Of a stretch of 48,380 bases of DNA, positions 12,345-23,838 are shown in pieces; position 1 is the stretch's first letter, and the number at the start of each line of letters is the position of its first letter. Origin of the DNA: Scenedesmus sp. ARA3 (lineage: Eukaryota; Chlorophyta; Chlorophyceae; Sphaeropleales; Scenedesmaceae); contig RWJK01000081.1 in NCBI GenBank assembly GCA_004335835.1, positions 1-48,380 of the forward strand. Direction: 5' to 3'. Made by a program: the position numbers and the translations under genes. Below the pieces are notes generated by a model, which searched no databases, had not been told where the DNA came from, and saw only the letters and a list, made by a program, of their open reading frames with translations.

Positions 12345-15300
12345 TCAGTTTCGCATGGCAGAATCCTCCGGTGCAACTGCGCGGCCACCTGCGCTGCCGC
12401 CTGGCTGCTTCGCTGCCGCTGAGTCAGCTGTGCCATTTGCAGCTGCGCCATTGGCAGTGCCGTTCTCCAGTGACATGTCTGTGGGGCTGTTGTGCTTGCT
12501 GGCGCTCCTGCTCTGGTCAAAGCTGACGCGGCCGCGCCCAATGACCATGTCGGTGAACTGCAGCACACAAGCCGCAGCGGCAGCAGCAGCAGCAGCAGCA
12601 GCAAAAGCTTCTTCAGGTAATGCACAGCGCATACCGCTGCAGCAGCCTGCCATGGATGGCCCGCAATGTGAGCCAAGGGCTGCAAACTGATGTTGCCTTC
12701 ACGCGGCAGGTCTGATTGCTCACAGCACATCATGCATGCTAGCAGCACAGCATCCGCATTATGCTGATCCTGCAGCACCGCACCTCTCGCAGGCTGATCA
12801 TGCCGGTGTGCTGGGGGCCCGAGTGCAAACAGCACAGCATGCATGCAGCCACATAATGGTAATCGTACAGGAGCGCCTCACCTCCTGCAGGCTGATCTTG
12901 CCAGTGTGCTGGGGGCCTGAGTGCAAACAGCACAGCATGCATGCAGCAACATAATGGTAACCGTACAGGGGCGCCTCACCTCTTGCAGGCTGATCTTGCC
13001 GGTGAGCTGGCGGCCTAATAGCAAACAGCACAGCCATGCATGCAGCCACGTGATGCAGCGCCTCACCTCCTGCAGGCTGATCTTGCCGGTGTGCTCGTGG
13101 TCCACCTCCTCCACCATCTTCTCTGCCTCAGCCAGCGTCAGCTCGCTGCCCAGCACCTCGTGCACCACCTCGTGCATCACGGCAGCCACGTCCTCCTCGT
13201 TGATGGCCTGTCAGCAGCAGCAGCAGCGGAAGCACGGGTGCCTATTTGTGCAACACGGACAGGAGCAAGGACGGCGCATACGCGTATGTCGATGCGCTGG
13301 CGCCTCCACGGCTTGCATAGCTGTCTGTGAGGAGCAGGAAGTCCCGGAGCATCTGCTGCCTTCGGCCCCAACACCTGGTGGCTGTTGCTGTCGTCAGCAT
13401 GGCTGTGAACCCCCCTCAAAACAACTCAGGTGGTGAATGCACCCGATGCAGTGTTTCAATATACACATTCCAGCCTGCGCCCCACCTGCATGTCACTGGC
13501 TACGCTGCAGCCCGTGGGTGATATCACGCCGCGTGATCCGCCTGCTGAGCTGGATCGCGTGCTGGGGCTGGGCGTCTTGCGCGAGGTGGGCGTGCTGAGC
13601 GTGCCTGCCCTGCTGGCAGCCACCAGGTCTGCCGGAGTGATGAAGCCGTCATGGTCCACATCAAGCTCCTCAAACTCACGCTCGATCTGATGTAGCAGAT
13701 CGCAGCAGTGGCAGCAGCAGCAGCAGCAGCGGGCAATTTTAGCTTATGCTAGCAGCAGCAGGCGGAGCAACAGCCAGCAGCCGCAGGAAAGCTGCCTGTG
13801 TGTAGTGCATAACACGCCCTGGTACAACACTGCAGATAAATGATGCCGGGCAGGGAAGGCTGCCCTTTGATGTGCATCTCAACGAGCTCTGTGCTCAGCA
13901 GCTGCCCATGACTCTCTCGCTGCCACCTGCAGCAGTTGCAGATGTGGTAACAGGTGCCAGCTAATGCCAGCCCCTGCGCATGAAGAGTGCTGCCGCGCAC
14001 TCACCAGCATGGCGACCTGCTGTGTGGCCAGGTCCTGTGCGTCGAACATGGCTGCAATGAACTCGTTGAAGTTGATGCCCTCAGAGTGGCAGTCCACCTG
14101 CAAACAGCACACACCACATGACAAGGCGCAGCACAGCACGCGACCAGATGAGCTGCCAGACCTGAAGCAACTTGCGACATGCACTGTGTGATTGTGTGGA
14201 GCTATTCAACAGTGCGCTGTTGCCATCAGCAAGGAAAAGCGCAGAGAGGTTCATTTTATTGGCCACACACAGAATGTGTATTTCCGTCATGCACAGAAAA
14301 TGATGGGGTGCCGCAGGTGCTGAGGCGAGCACACACGCCTGGCCAAACCTGCCGCCCTGCATCATGCACGCTGCTCTCCACCACACAAGCACACATGCCC
14401 AGCACTTTCATCCGGTAGATCCCACGACAACCCCACCCACCCCAACCAACTCACCCGCGACACTTGCAGGAACTCCGCCAGGTCCTTGTCAGTGAGCGTG
14501 GTGCCCAGCTGCGCCAGGCCTGCCGCCAGCTGCTGCCCGCTGATGATGCCATCCCCGTCAAGGTCCATCTCCTGGAAGAGCTTCCTCAGCTTCTGCAGCT
14601 GCACGCTGTCAACAGCGCCAGTGCTGGCTGCTGCTGCCACCATGAGCTTGAGGGCCAGGCGCTTCACGCGTGCTGCGCCAGTGAAGGCGCCCAGGCGGGC
14701 CAGGTAGCCTGGCTGCTGTGCGAGGGACCTGTCCGGCGCTGACAGCACCTCCTGTGGGTGCAGCAAGAATGGGAAAATGAAGGGCACACATTCAGCAGTA
14801 GGCCATGCGGGAACGCTGAGCTGTAATAGAAGCACATGTGCGCTACGACAGCAAGGGCGAGCACACATGAAGGATGGGGTAGTGACTGAGCGTGTAGCGT
14901 GTAGAGACCGCTGCTTGAAAGACCAATGTCTCACACAAGCTGAATGCAAGCAGTTGCTACTGTGCAACAGAAATACGCATATGCTGCTGCTGCTGTTGCT
15001 GCTGATGGCCCACCTCGAACCACGGGTGCTGCAGCAGCTGCCGCGCCGTCCAGCGCTGTGCGGGGTCCACCACAATCATGTGCGACATCATGTCCTTGGC
15101 TGACTCGTGCACCTCGCTCCACACCTCATCACTGAGCTTGTAGTGACCTGATGAGAGCGAGATTCATATGTATAGCACCAGCAGCAAGTGCAGCAAAGGC
15201 AGGGACAGCATCAGTCCTGCTGCATGTGTGCCGGTGTATGCAAGGCCAAGAACAGGCTTTACAGCTGCTTGCAGAGCGAGTTCAGGCAAGCTGCTTCTCC

Positions 15301-17446
15301 ATGTGCGCAGCGTGCAGCAGCACAAGTCTCCTCTGCTGCTTCTCAGGCTCCTGGTAGCTGTCTGATTACTCTTCCCTGGCGCCCTGTTGCTGCTCCACAC
15401 CCACGCACCTGCTTTGACCTGCCTCAGCGTGCCTGTCTCTGTGCTGCCCTTGAAGGGAGGGTGGCCACACAGCAGGATGTACATGACCACGCCAGCAGAC
15501 CAGATGTCCGACAGGCTGTTATAGTCCTGGTTCAGCACGTCCGGGGCAACGTACCTGCAGCAGCATACGCAGGCAGGTGTAGGCAGCCTCAGCTCAAGAC
15601 CCCAAACACCACAAGCTACACAACCACAGGCACATGGCACGCAGAAGCAGGTAGCAGACACATGCAACCTGATGCAGCTTACGCCAACAGATGCCTACCC
15701 CGCCATGAACTCCTGCTGCATCCACGATACACACATCAGCGCCCTGAGTATGGCCAGCTGTGTGCTGCCCCACCACATCTCATGCTCTCCCCTGCTCTCC
15801 CCTGCTCTCCCCTGCTCGCCACTGCTTGCTCTCACCTTGCCGTGCCAACCTTGCTGTGCAGGTGCTGCCCAGGTTCGCAGAAGCCTGCAGTGCCAAAGTC
15901 AATGACCTTGAGCAGGCCAATGTCGCCCTCGCCGCCCCTGCCGTGCTTGATGGCTTGCGGCGCATCTGGGTCCAGCAGCAGCAGGTTCTCCGGCTTGATG
16001 TCGCGGTGCACCACGTTGCACTCCTCGTGGCAGTACATCAGGAACTCCAGCAGCTGCCGCATCACCTGCGCAGCCTCGCGCTCACTGAAGTGGCCCTGCA
16101 GGAGAAGTGTGCAGGTGCAGGTGCCGGTGCCGGGATGGCATGCAGAAGGAGTCAGACAAGCTGCACACAAGCTGCATACGCACGTAAAGCAGAGCTGTCT
16201 TGAGTCATAAGGAAGAACGCTGTCACAGCTAACAGGAACAGCATGCAGGAACAATTGCTTGCAGGAGCAGCTCGCACGAACAGATTGCAGGAGCAGCTGT
16301 CAGCAGCAGCTTGCAGGAACTGCCGGCAGGCGCAGCTGTCAGCAGCAGCTTGCAGGAACAACTCTCCCCCAAGGCGCACCCTGTCGTGGATGGACTCCAG
16401 CAGCGCCTTGCCCTTGCAGAACTCCACCACCACATGGAAGCCCTCGGCATCCTCAAACACCTCGTGCAGCGAGAGCATGTTGGCGTGGCCCTGCAGTGTG
16501 CGCATCGTGGCAATCTTGGTGCCCATGGCTGCACAGCGGAAGCAGCGGGAACAGCAGCAACAGAAATCCCAGTCAGCATCACTGCTACACACCGATGTGC
16601 TCAGCAGGTAGGCAGCTACAAGCATCAGCTAAACAGAGTGCCTGTATTGCATACGACTCGCACAGCGTTGTACACAGGCAGGTGCTGAGCAGCTCATATG
16701 CTCTGGGTGCAGCTGACCCGCAGTGTATGTGGCAAGCTTCAAGGATGCTGGCACGCGCCCTAAAATGGTTGATGGCGTGAAAGGCCAGCCAGCTGACTAC
16801 CCCATGTATGCACATGCAGCAGCGTGTTTGTGAGCCCACCTCTGCGCTGCTGTGAGAATGCCTTGGTATCCCTGCCAATGACCTTGATGGCCACTGGCTC
16901 CTGGTCAGTGCGCCTCAGCGCCTTGAACACGCGCGCAAAAGCACCTCGCCCAATCAGCTCTGTGTCTGCCTCATAGTCATCCCACACGCTTCTGCAAGCA
17001 GGCACAGCACAGCACCTGAGCACCAGAGCGCTGCCAAGCTGCAGCTAACTAGGTGCTGGGCGCTGCATGCCTGCCAGTAGGCTTGCAACAGGGTAGCAGC
17101 TGCTTAGCGCTGTCGTCGCACGCAAGCAGCCTGAACCTGCTCAAGGAGCTATTGTTTTGTACTTGCTAAGCTGAGCTGTGCTGGTCCTGGCGTGTCCTTC
17201 ATTGGCCACAAGGTGCTGCTGGTCAGCCCAGTCTGGTGTGCCTGGGCTGGCAGCCAACACTCACTTGTCCTTTGACAGCGCGATCTCGGCGCGAGCCGAA
17301 GCCAAAGCGGCTTTGATCTTTGCATTGTGCTCCTGCTCGATGTCTTGAAGCTCTCCCTTCGTCAAGCCAGCGAGCATGGAGTCCGTAGCTCCCTTGAAGC
17401 TTTTGGGATGCTCCACGTGAGCCAGCGTGCTACTGCCGCACCCCAT
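12345..17446 (-). CDS. CDPK: Calcium-dependent protein kinase (CDPK)
   Basis: Eleven exons: 17446-17265, 16991-16840, 16528-16380, 16095-15836, 15554-15409, 15147-15014, 14751-14455, 14097-14005, 13686-13486, 13207-13067, 12557-12345; 655 residues with consistent phases. The N-terminus MGCGSS is a myristoylation plus palmitoylation signal, so the kinase probably sits on membranes. The kinase domain spans about residues 67-335, with the glycine loop at 74-82 (third Gly replaced by Ala80), VAIK Lys97, HRD 191-193, DFG 227-229 and APD at 251-253. The CDPK autoinhibitory junction at about 342-400 is followed by four EF-hands at 404-415, 441-452 (badly degenerate), 480-491 and 574-585, and a 70-residue Gly/Ala/Asn-rich tail. 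The position of the alpha-C glutamate appears to be Lys116. It would phosphorylate Ser/Thr in response to calcium; targets are unknown. Its promoter is shared with the divergent M32 gene. Intron 10 carries tandem copies of the end of exon 10. Confidence 0.92.
12780..13100 (-). repeat. Tandem array of exon 10 end copies in CDPK intron 10
   Basis: Units start at about 12780, 12873, 12971 and 13059 (88-98 bp each); the last contains the true end of exon 10 with its donor. Every unit keeps the EF-hand loop codons for TGKISLQE (TGMISLRE in the most distal) and a GT donor (GTGAGG, GTGAGG, GTGCGG). In the three intronic units the base changes upstream leave an AG so that 13006-12980, 12908-12882 and 12810-12784 are each 27 nt, open, and phase 0 at both ends. 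Confidence 0.9.
15782..15817. repeat. 10-bp tandem repeat in CDPK intron 4
   Basis: Three or more direct copies of a CTCTCCCCTG-like decamer, about 15 bp inside the intron from the exon 4 donor. Confidence 0.8.
16250..16365. repeat. Degenerate tandem repeat in CDPK intron 3
   Basis: Near-identical 34-bp blocks around 16287-16321 and 16326-16359, plus shorter related pieces containing GCAGGAGCAGC upstream. They fill the donor-proximal part of intron 3, directly after the exon that ends at 16380. Confidence 0.75.
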
Positions 17447-17927
17447 GGTATCTTGGCAACAACGAAAACAATACAAGTGGCTTTTGAAGCCTTGAGATGA
17501 TGTGTTCGCTACTCGCGATAGCAGATGGCTGACAGTGGCGCGTTCACAGCGTTTCCATCTCAAAGCACACTAAGGGCTCGCATTGAGGGCTCCGCCGTGA
17601 CAGATGCCGACGAAGTGACCGCCCGGCACCGAATCACATGCCTAGGAAAGGAAGCAGAGCAATCTACTATGCAAGTGAAACCCCCACTGAAGTGATAGCA
17701 GTCGATATATACTCCATCTAACCTTCTAAGCAAAGTTTTAATGCTTTTTGTTGGTCTCGATGAGCATCTCGTGGACCGTAAGCTCATGCCGGGCGTACGT
17801 AACACACTGCTACTTGTCAACTACTCGTTGAAGAGATCGGACCGCTTGATCCCTGCAAAATCGACCCTCTACTACTGAACCATTGTAACCGGCGTCGTAC
17901 TGCGGCTGGTTGTCCGATCACCTGCCA
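17447..17927. promoter_or_regulatory. Divergent promoter region, CDPK / M32 carboxypeptidase
   Basis: The 481 bp between the two start codons must hold both promoters unless an upstream non-coding exon exists. An AT-rich TATA-like stretch (GATATATAC) lies at about 17704-17712. There are no CTG/CAG runs here, in contrast to the flanking genes. Confidence 0.5.
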
Positions 17928-18758
17928 ATGAGGGCTGGGCTCAGGTCAGCAGGAAGCAAACAGCTCAACAGCAGTGCAGCTCGCCACCAGGGATTGCTTA
18001 GATCTGCGCGGGTGAACACCATGGCCGCCGCTGTAGCAGAAGTGAGCACGTCCAAGGTGAGGCCCTGTTTGCAGGCAACTGCACGTGTGGACACCACTGC
18101 ACTGATCAGAACAACGTGGACTGTATGCTTGCCTTGCAGACGGCACTTGCTTGCTTCACTGCCTTCGCCATATTGGCTATTTTACCAGCATACACAAGTG
18201 CTGCAGCACCAGAGCAGCAGCATGCTACGCTCAGAGTGGCACAGCAGTGCACAGCAACTGAACTGGGCAGCGGCAGTTGCACTGCCCCCAACACGGTTAC
18301 TGTGCGTGACAGCAAGTGCATACCCATGCACAGCTGCGAGACGTGTGCATTTGGTTGTGGACTCACGCCTGCCTTGAACATTGCCAGCTGCACTGTTGTG
18401 GACAGCTAGCAGAAGCAAACAGCTGTGCTGCTGCTGCTGCTTTAGACACCTAGCACTCCCTGTGCAGGTGCCGTACCCTCGCCACACAGCATGTCTGTAG
18501 CAGCTGACCATGCCAGCCAGCTTAAACAAGAGATTGATCCGTGTATCGTGCGGCTCTATGCATTTGAAAGTCACGATGCTGCAGATCTAGACAGGATGCC
18601 ACAGTGCACACCTGGTCGCAGCATTGCATGCGCACACATGTTGCTGCGTTGCTCCTGCTGTGCTGCTTGCTGCAGGCATACGAAGAGCTAACTGGCAAGC
18701 TGCGCGAGCTGGATGCACTCAACGGCATCAGCGGCCTGCTGGGCTGGGACGAGCTGGT

Positions 18759-18808
<50 letters not shown>

Positions 18809-21800
18809 GTGATCAGTTGGTGTGTCCAACAGGCAGTCTCAACGCAACATCAGCAGCACGCACTGGCTTGCTTTTGTCAAAAGTATCTGCCCTGAGTTGT
18901 TCACCTTGCATGGCGTGTTGCGTTTGATATCATCCACTCAACCACTCAATGAAGAATTGCATGCGCTCAGGTGATGATGCCGGAGGGGGCTGTGGGCAGC
19001 CGTGGCGCACAGAAGTCGGCACTGGCTGGCGTGTTGTACGACAAGCGCACTGATAAGCAGCTGGGAGGGCTGCTGCAGCAGCTCAAGGCAGCAGCAGGCG
19101 AGCTGGACCCTGTGCAGGCCGCTGTGGTGCGCGACGCATCCAGGTGTGTGCAGCATTGTGGGGCATGCTTGCGACAGGGCAGTTGGTGCTTTGCTGCTGC
19201 AGCAGCTGTTCTTGAGCCGGTTCACGTGCTGTCATGCGGATGTAACACCACTAGCACCGGTGACATGCGCTGCAGATTGGTGCGCCTGAACACGTGCTGG
19301 TGCTGGTTCCGCCTTTGAGGAGGCATTGGATGCGTGAGCAGTCACTGCTGTGGTGTATGACGGCATTGCGGTGCTGCTGCTGCTTGGCCTGCCTGCAGGT
19401 CTTACACGCGTGAGACAGCAGTGCCCAAGGAGCTGGCGCAGCGCATTGCCAAGCTGGAGACCGACGCATACGTAGTGCGTGAATTGAGTGCAGTTGCATC
19501 CAAATGGGTGGTCAGCATGAGGTGCAGCATACATGCAGCAGCTGGGGGCAAGGGCGATGCGCCTCCGTACTTTCAAGGACCGTGCCATCGCTCCTCTCTG
19601 GTCTTGCCTGGCGTGCGTGGTGCACAAGCTCGGCTGTGCCTGCACAGCGGCACATCCAGTGCTGCGTGCCGTGCACCTGCCATGTGGCTCACACCCAGCC
19701 GCCCGCTCCCCTGTCAGTCACACCACACGCCAATTCAACCGGCTGCATGCCGGCTAGCTGCACTCAACACGCCCTGCAACGTGCTGCACTTTGTTGTGTG
19801 GCCGCAGGCCTGGGTAGCTGCTCGCAAGGAGTCGAACTTCTCCAAGTTTGCGCCCTTCCTGCAGCAGTGGGTGGACGTGAACAAGCAGAAGGCTGCGGCC
19901 ATTGACCCTGCTGCGCCAGCATATGACGTGCTGCTGGACGACTACGAGAAGGGCATGACGTCAGCACGCCTGGATGAGATCTTTGCAGAGGTACGAATGA
20001 TGCTTGCAGAGGCGGCTGGGGCACTGTAGTAGGTGACATGTTTCTGCGAGCAGGTGAGATGCCGTGCGTCACTGTGCGTCATGATGCTGCACAAATAAAC
20101 CATACGTGCAGTATGTGCAATGTTGCATCAACATACCTATGACTGTACACACACGCGTGCTGTGTGCTGCAGGTGCGCAAGGGCTTGGTGCCGCTGCTGG
20201 CTGAGCTGCGTGAGAAGGGCAGCCCCCCAGATGATGCCTGGCTGGCTGGCAGCTACAGCCTGGACACGCAGGCCGCGCTGTGCAGGGAGGTGGCACTGGC
20301 GCTGGGCTTTGACACCAACAACGGGCGCCTGGATGTGTCTGTGCACCCCTTCACAGGTGCGGCGTGCAGTTTGGTTGATTTGTGTTATGTGTACTAGCTG
20401 CTGCAGCAGTGGGAGATGCTCCAACGGCTGCAGCGAGCTCTGCACTCGTACCGCCTGCTGCGAGTCAAACTGCAGCTGCTGGGTGACAATCCTTTGCTGT
20501 AGCTATGAGTTTTTGTGCCATTGGTGGCAACGCAAGGCACATGCAGCCTTGCAGCACTGCACGCACACAATCTGCTGGCCACACCAACAGCGCTGTTGTG
20601 TGCTCTCTGGGCTCACATCACATCTCACACATAGCTACACCAGCAGCCAAGGATCTTTCCTACACATCTGCACACCAAAGACATACATAAATCCACTCAC
20701 ATGCAGCGCACACAACGCCGCATTGACACACCCGCAGGCGGCTCGCACCCAATCGATATGCGTATGACCACGCGCTTCAAGGAGGTGGACCTCACCGAGG
20801 GGCTGACAGGGGCCATCCAAGCACACCATCTGCTGGCCACACCAACAGCGCTGCGCTGTGCTCTCTGGGCTCACATCGCATCTCACACATAGCTACACCA
20901 GCAGCCAGGGAGTTTTCCTGCACATCTGCACACATGCATCCACTCACATGCAGCGCACGCAACGCCGCATCAACACACCCGCAGGCGGCTCTCACCCAAC
21001 CGATGTGCGCATGACCACGCGCTTCAAGGAGGGGGACCTCACCGAGGGGCTCACCGGGGCCATCCACGAAACCGGCCACGCGCTGTACGAGCAGGGCCGC
21101 AACTTGGGGAAGGAGTGGGAGGGCCTGCCTGTCAACAGCGCGCTGAGCATGGGCATCCACGAGAGCCAGTCGCTGTTCTGGGAGCGCATGGTGAGCAGTT
21201 GCCGGGGGTTAGGGTGAAGCCGTTGTTGGGGAGTGCTGGGTGCACTGGGAGCCTGCGGTAACGGCTGGTTGGCGGAGAATTGGCGGGCTGCGTTGTGTGC
21301 GGGGGCCTGTGCAACCCTGATGGCCTGCAGGAATGCTGAGAAAATGGTAGTGCCGGCTGCATGTCGGCATCCGTCAAGACCTGGGCGATGTCATGCCGTG
21401 GGTCATCCCAGAAGTGCAGCGACGCTTGCTGCATGCTTGCTGCCGCACGCGCCTGCTGCTGCCGCGCTGTAGGTGGGCCTGAGCCAGCCATTTGCAGAGT
21501 GGCTGCTGCCGCTGGTCAGCAAGCACTTCCCTGAATTCCCCAAGCGCAGCGCAGCGGACTTCTACGCAGCGGAGAACGTGATCAAGAGCCCATCGCTGAT
21601 CAGGGTAGAGGCAGATGAGGTGCGTTGCAGCAGGTTTAGGGTTTGTGTCTTCTTGTGCACCCACAGCTTAAGTGCATGATTTGGCTGCTCGGTTTGCGGC
21701 ATGCACAGCAGGTTTGCTTACGAGGGTTAAACTGTCTGTGCACCAGATAACAGCTCGATGGTGAGTAGTGTGAAGACCACCAGAACGCAGGGGTGGCAGG

Positions 21801-23057
21801 GGTGCAGGTCTGAATGCTCTGCTTCAGGTGCTTTGGTTGTGCTGCCGACGACACTGACCGAGGCTTGTTGATTCAAGGTCAGCTGTGCTTGCTGCTGCTG
21901 CTGCTGCAGGTGACGTACCCGCTGCACATCATCCTGCGCTACGAGGTGAGACCTGTGCAGCAGGAGCAGCATATGCATCGCCTGCTGTGCTGCCAACCGC
22001 TTGCCCCTCAAAGATCAACAACACCTGTCTCTGCAGCGTGCATAGGCTGCGTGTCAGAGTAGAGTGAATCTCACACTTGTTATCTGTGTGTTGCCACTGG
22101 TGTTCACTGCTCCCTATGTGCTCGTGCCTGCCATGCAGATTGAGCGTGGCCTGATTGATGGCACCATCAAGGTACGGGCGGGTCATCAGCAGCTCCTTGC
22201 ACCCCCTGCTAATCTCGCAGTCTGCTGGTGGTCACATCGTTCCAGCTGCCATCTGTGTCCAGCTCCCTTCAGAGCCACTTTGCACAGCTACATTACACCC
22301 ATTGTACGTGATTACGGCAAGGGCGAGCTACATGTTTCACATGCTTCACACCCGCACCTCACCAATACCTGTGCGTGTCTGCTGGCAGGTTGAGGACGTA
22401 CCATCTATCTGGAACCAGAAGATGAAGGATTACCTGGGCACTGCACCTGAGGACGACGCACAGGGCTGCCTGCAGGTGCGCAGCGGATGAAGCCTGCCTC
22501 AAGAGCCACACATGCATGCAATAACGGACAAATACATACGGCTCCATGAATCGTTGTGTTGTGCCAGGCATTAATTGCAGCTGTTGTGCAACAACATAGA
22601 CAGGAGCGGCCAGCATGCGCTCTAATTCTTTGTGCTGCTGTGCCTCACCGCCTTCGCTGCCTTGCTGCTGCAGGATGTGCACTGGTCTGCCGGCCTGTTT
22701 GGCTACTTCCCCACCTACTCACTTGGGGCCATGTACGCCTGCCAGATCTACGAGCACGCCAAGCAGCAGCTGCCTGAGCTGGAGCAGCAGGTGGCAGCAG
22801 GCAACTTCACGCCGCTCAGGGTGAGGCGGCTGCAGGTGCACGCTGCATACTTGGTGTTATGGTTGCGTTGCAGTATTGAGCAGCAGGTGCAATTCTGCAC
22901 AGCAGCTGTTGAAGAACGGTGTGGAAGCACATAAGAGTCGGTTGGTACACAACTGTCAGTAAATGCACAGTGCAGCAATACGAAAGCAGCTGCTGCTTCT
23001 TGATGCAACAGGGTACACTTTCCTGCCATTACTGAAGCAGCCTGGTGTGTTTGGCTC

Positions 23058-23113
<56 letters not shown>

Positions 23114-23265
23114 AGGAGTGGTTGAACGAGCACATCCACCGCAAGGGCTCGCTGCACCCGTCAGGTGACGCGCTGATGACGGCTGTGACTGGCAACGCGC
23201 TGCAGCCGCAGGTGTTCCTGGCCTACCTGCGCAGCAAATACAGCAAGCTCTACAAGCTGAGCTGA
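17928..23265 (+). CDS. M32 (Taq-type) metallocarboxypeptidase
   Basis: Thirteen exons: 17928-18056, 18676-18756, 18971-19143, 19399-19471, 19808-19990, 20173-20356, 20985-21190, 21473-21619, 21910-21945, 22139-22171, 22389-22475, 22674-22820, 23116-23265; 542 residues. The family signs are 'LLGWDE..VMMPEGA' near residues 64-77, the zinc motif HETGH at 302-306, IHESQS at 332-337 with Glu334 as third zinc ligand, and the C-terminal 'DVHWSAGLFGYFPTYSLG' block typical of M32. Such enzymes trim residues from peptide C-termini using a divalent metal. The start at 17928 gives about 43 residues rich in Ser, Ala and Arg before the conserved part, a possible chloroplast or mitochondrial transit peptide; the second in-frame ATG at 18021 has a better sequence context (ACCATGG) and would give a cytosolic form. 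A defective copy of the exon 7 start lies upstream at 20738. The gene is divergent from the CDPK and convergent with TMTC. Confidence 0.93.
18757..18808 (+). repeat. AGC run directly after a splice donor
   Basis: The exon 2 donor of the M32 gene (GTGAGC at 18757) is continuous with about 16 AGC triplets, so the repeat starts inside the donor sequence itself. It is intronic. Confidence 0.85.
20563..21064 (+). repeat. 258-bp tandem duplication of intron plus exon 7 start (M32)
   Basis: Copy 1 (about 20563-20820) and copy 2 (about 20821-21064) share the intron sequence, the acceptor ending ACACCCGCAG and the first roughly 80 bases of exon 7. Copy 2 has an 11-bp deletion relative to copy 1 in the intronic part. 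Copy 1 breaks off right before the HETGH codons and re-enters intron sequence, so only copy 2 leads into the functional exon. Confidence 0.9.
23060..23115 (+). repeat. (CTG)18 run forming a 3' splice site
   Basis: A pure trinucleotide run that ends in the CAG acceptor of the last M32 exon at 23116. It occupies the place of the polypyrimidine tract. Confidence 0.9.
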
Positions 23266-23838
23266 GCGACAGCAACAGCAGCAGCAGCAGCAGCAGCGGC
23301 AGTCGTTGAAGAGGCCTGGTAGAGAGGTGTTTCGGATGAGGTTGCTTGGCAGCTGCAAGATGGTGCCCTTTTTCAGTGCGTAACTTTGGCACCACAGCGC
23401 AGCCTGAGCTGCTGCAATGTTGTGCATGGCTGGCAGTGTTGTTAACAACAACGTTAGATGCTTCCATTTTTTCTTATGATGGCAGCCATGCTACTGGCGG
23501 TGCGCCGCGCCTGGCGCCTGGTTTCCGAATCTCGTAAGTGGCACATATGCTCCCTCGACCAGGTGCCTGGCAGGCTGGCTGAGCAGGGCATGCAGCTTAT
23601 GTTGCGTCGGACGAGTGGCAGAGTCTGTTGACAGCGGCACAACGTTGTGCACCGGCTGTCACAGGTACAGCACCAGCATTGCTTGCTACCTGCCAATTGG
23701 TCAAGCACCGGTCTCAACAGCATACGTAAATCACTTACTTACAAAGGGGGTGATACCAGGCCAAAATTGCACAAAGCCGTGATCACGCAAGGATCTGATC
23801 TCTACAAAGCCGCCAGTGCAGCAGTCTGCTGCAAGCTG
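23266..23838. other. Convergent intergenic region, M32 / TMTC 3' ends
   Basis: This holds both 3' UTRs. TTACA at 23739-23743 gives TGTAA for the minus-strand TMTC transcript, 96 bp after its stop. I see no TGTAA on the plus strand for the M32 gene within this stretch. A short CAG run sits at 23275-23300. Confidence 0.6.
23739..23743 (-). terminator. TGTAA poly(A) signal of the TMTC gene
   Basis: TGTAA is the usual chlorophyte polyadenylation signal; it lies 96 bp past the stop codon at 23839. Confidence 0.55.

Noticed and set aside
12780..13100. Possible CRISPR-like repeat array
   Set aside because: The units are adjacent copies of an exon border within a eukaryotic gene, without unique spacers.
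17560..17820. 86-codon frame between CDPK and M32
   Set aside because: Lies in the divergent promoter region, no start context, no conserved pattern.
20738..20890. Candidate extra exon of the M32 gene
   Set aside because: It duplicates the start of the true exon but lacks the HETGH codons and reaches a stop. Treated as a duplicated decoy, not as coding sequence.
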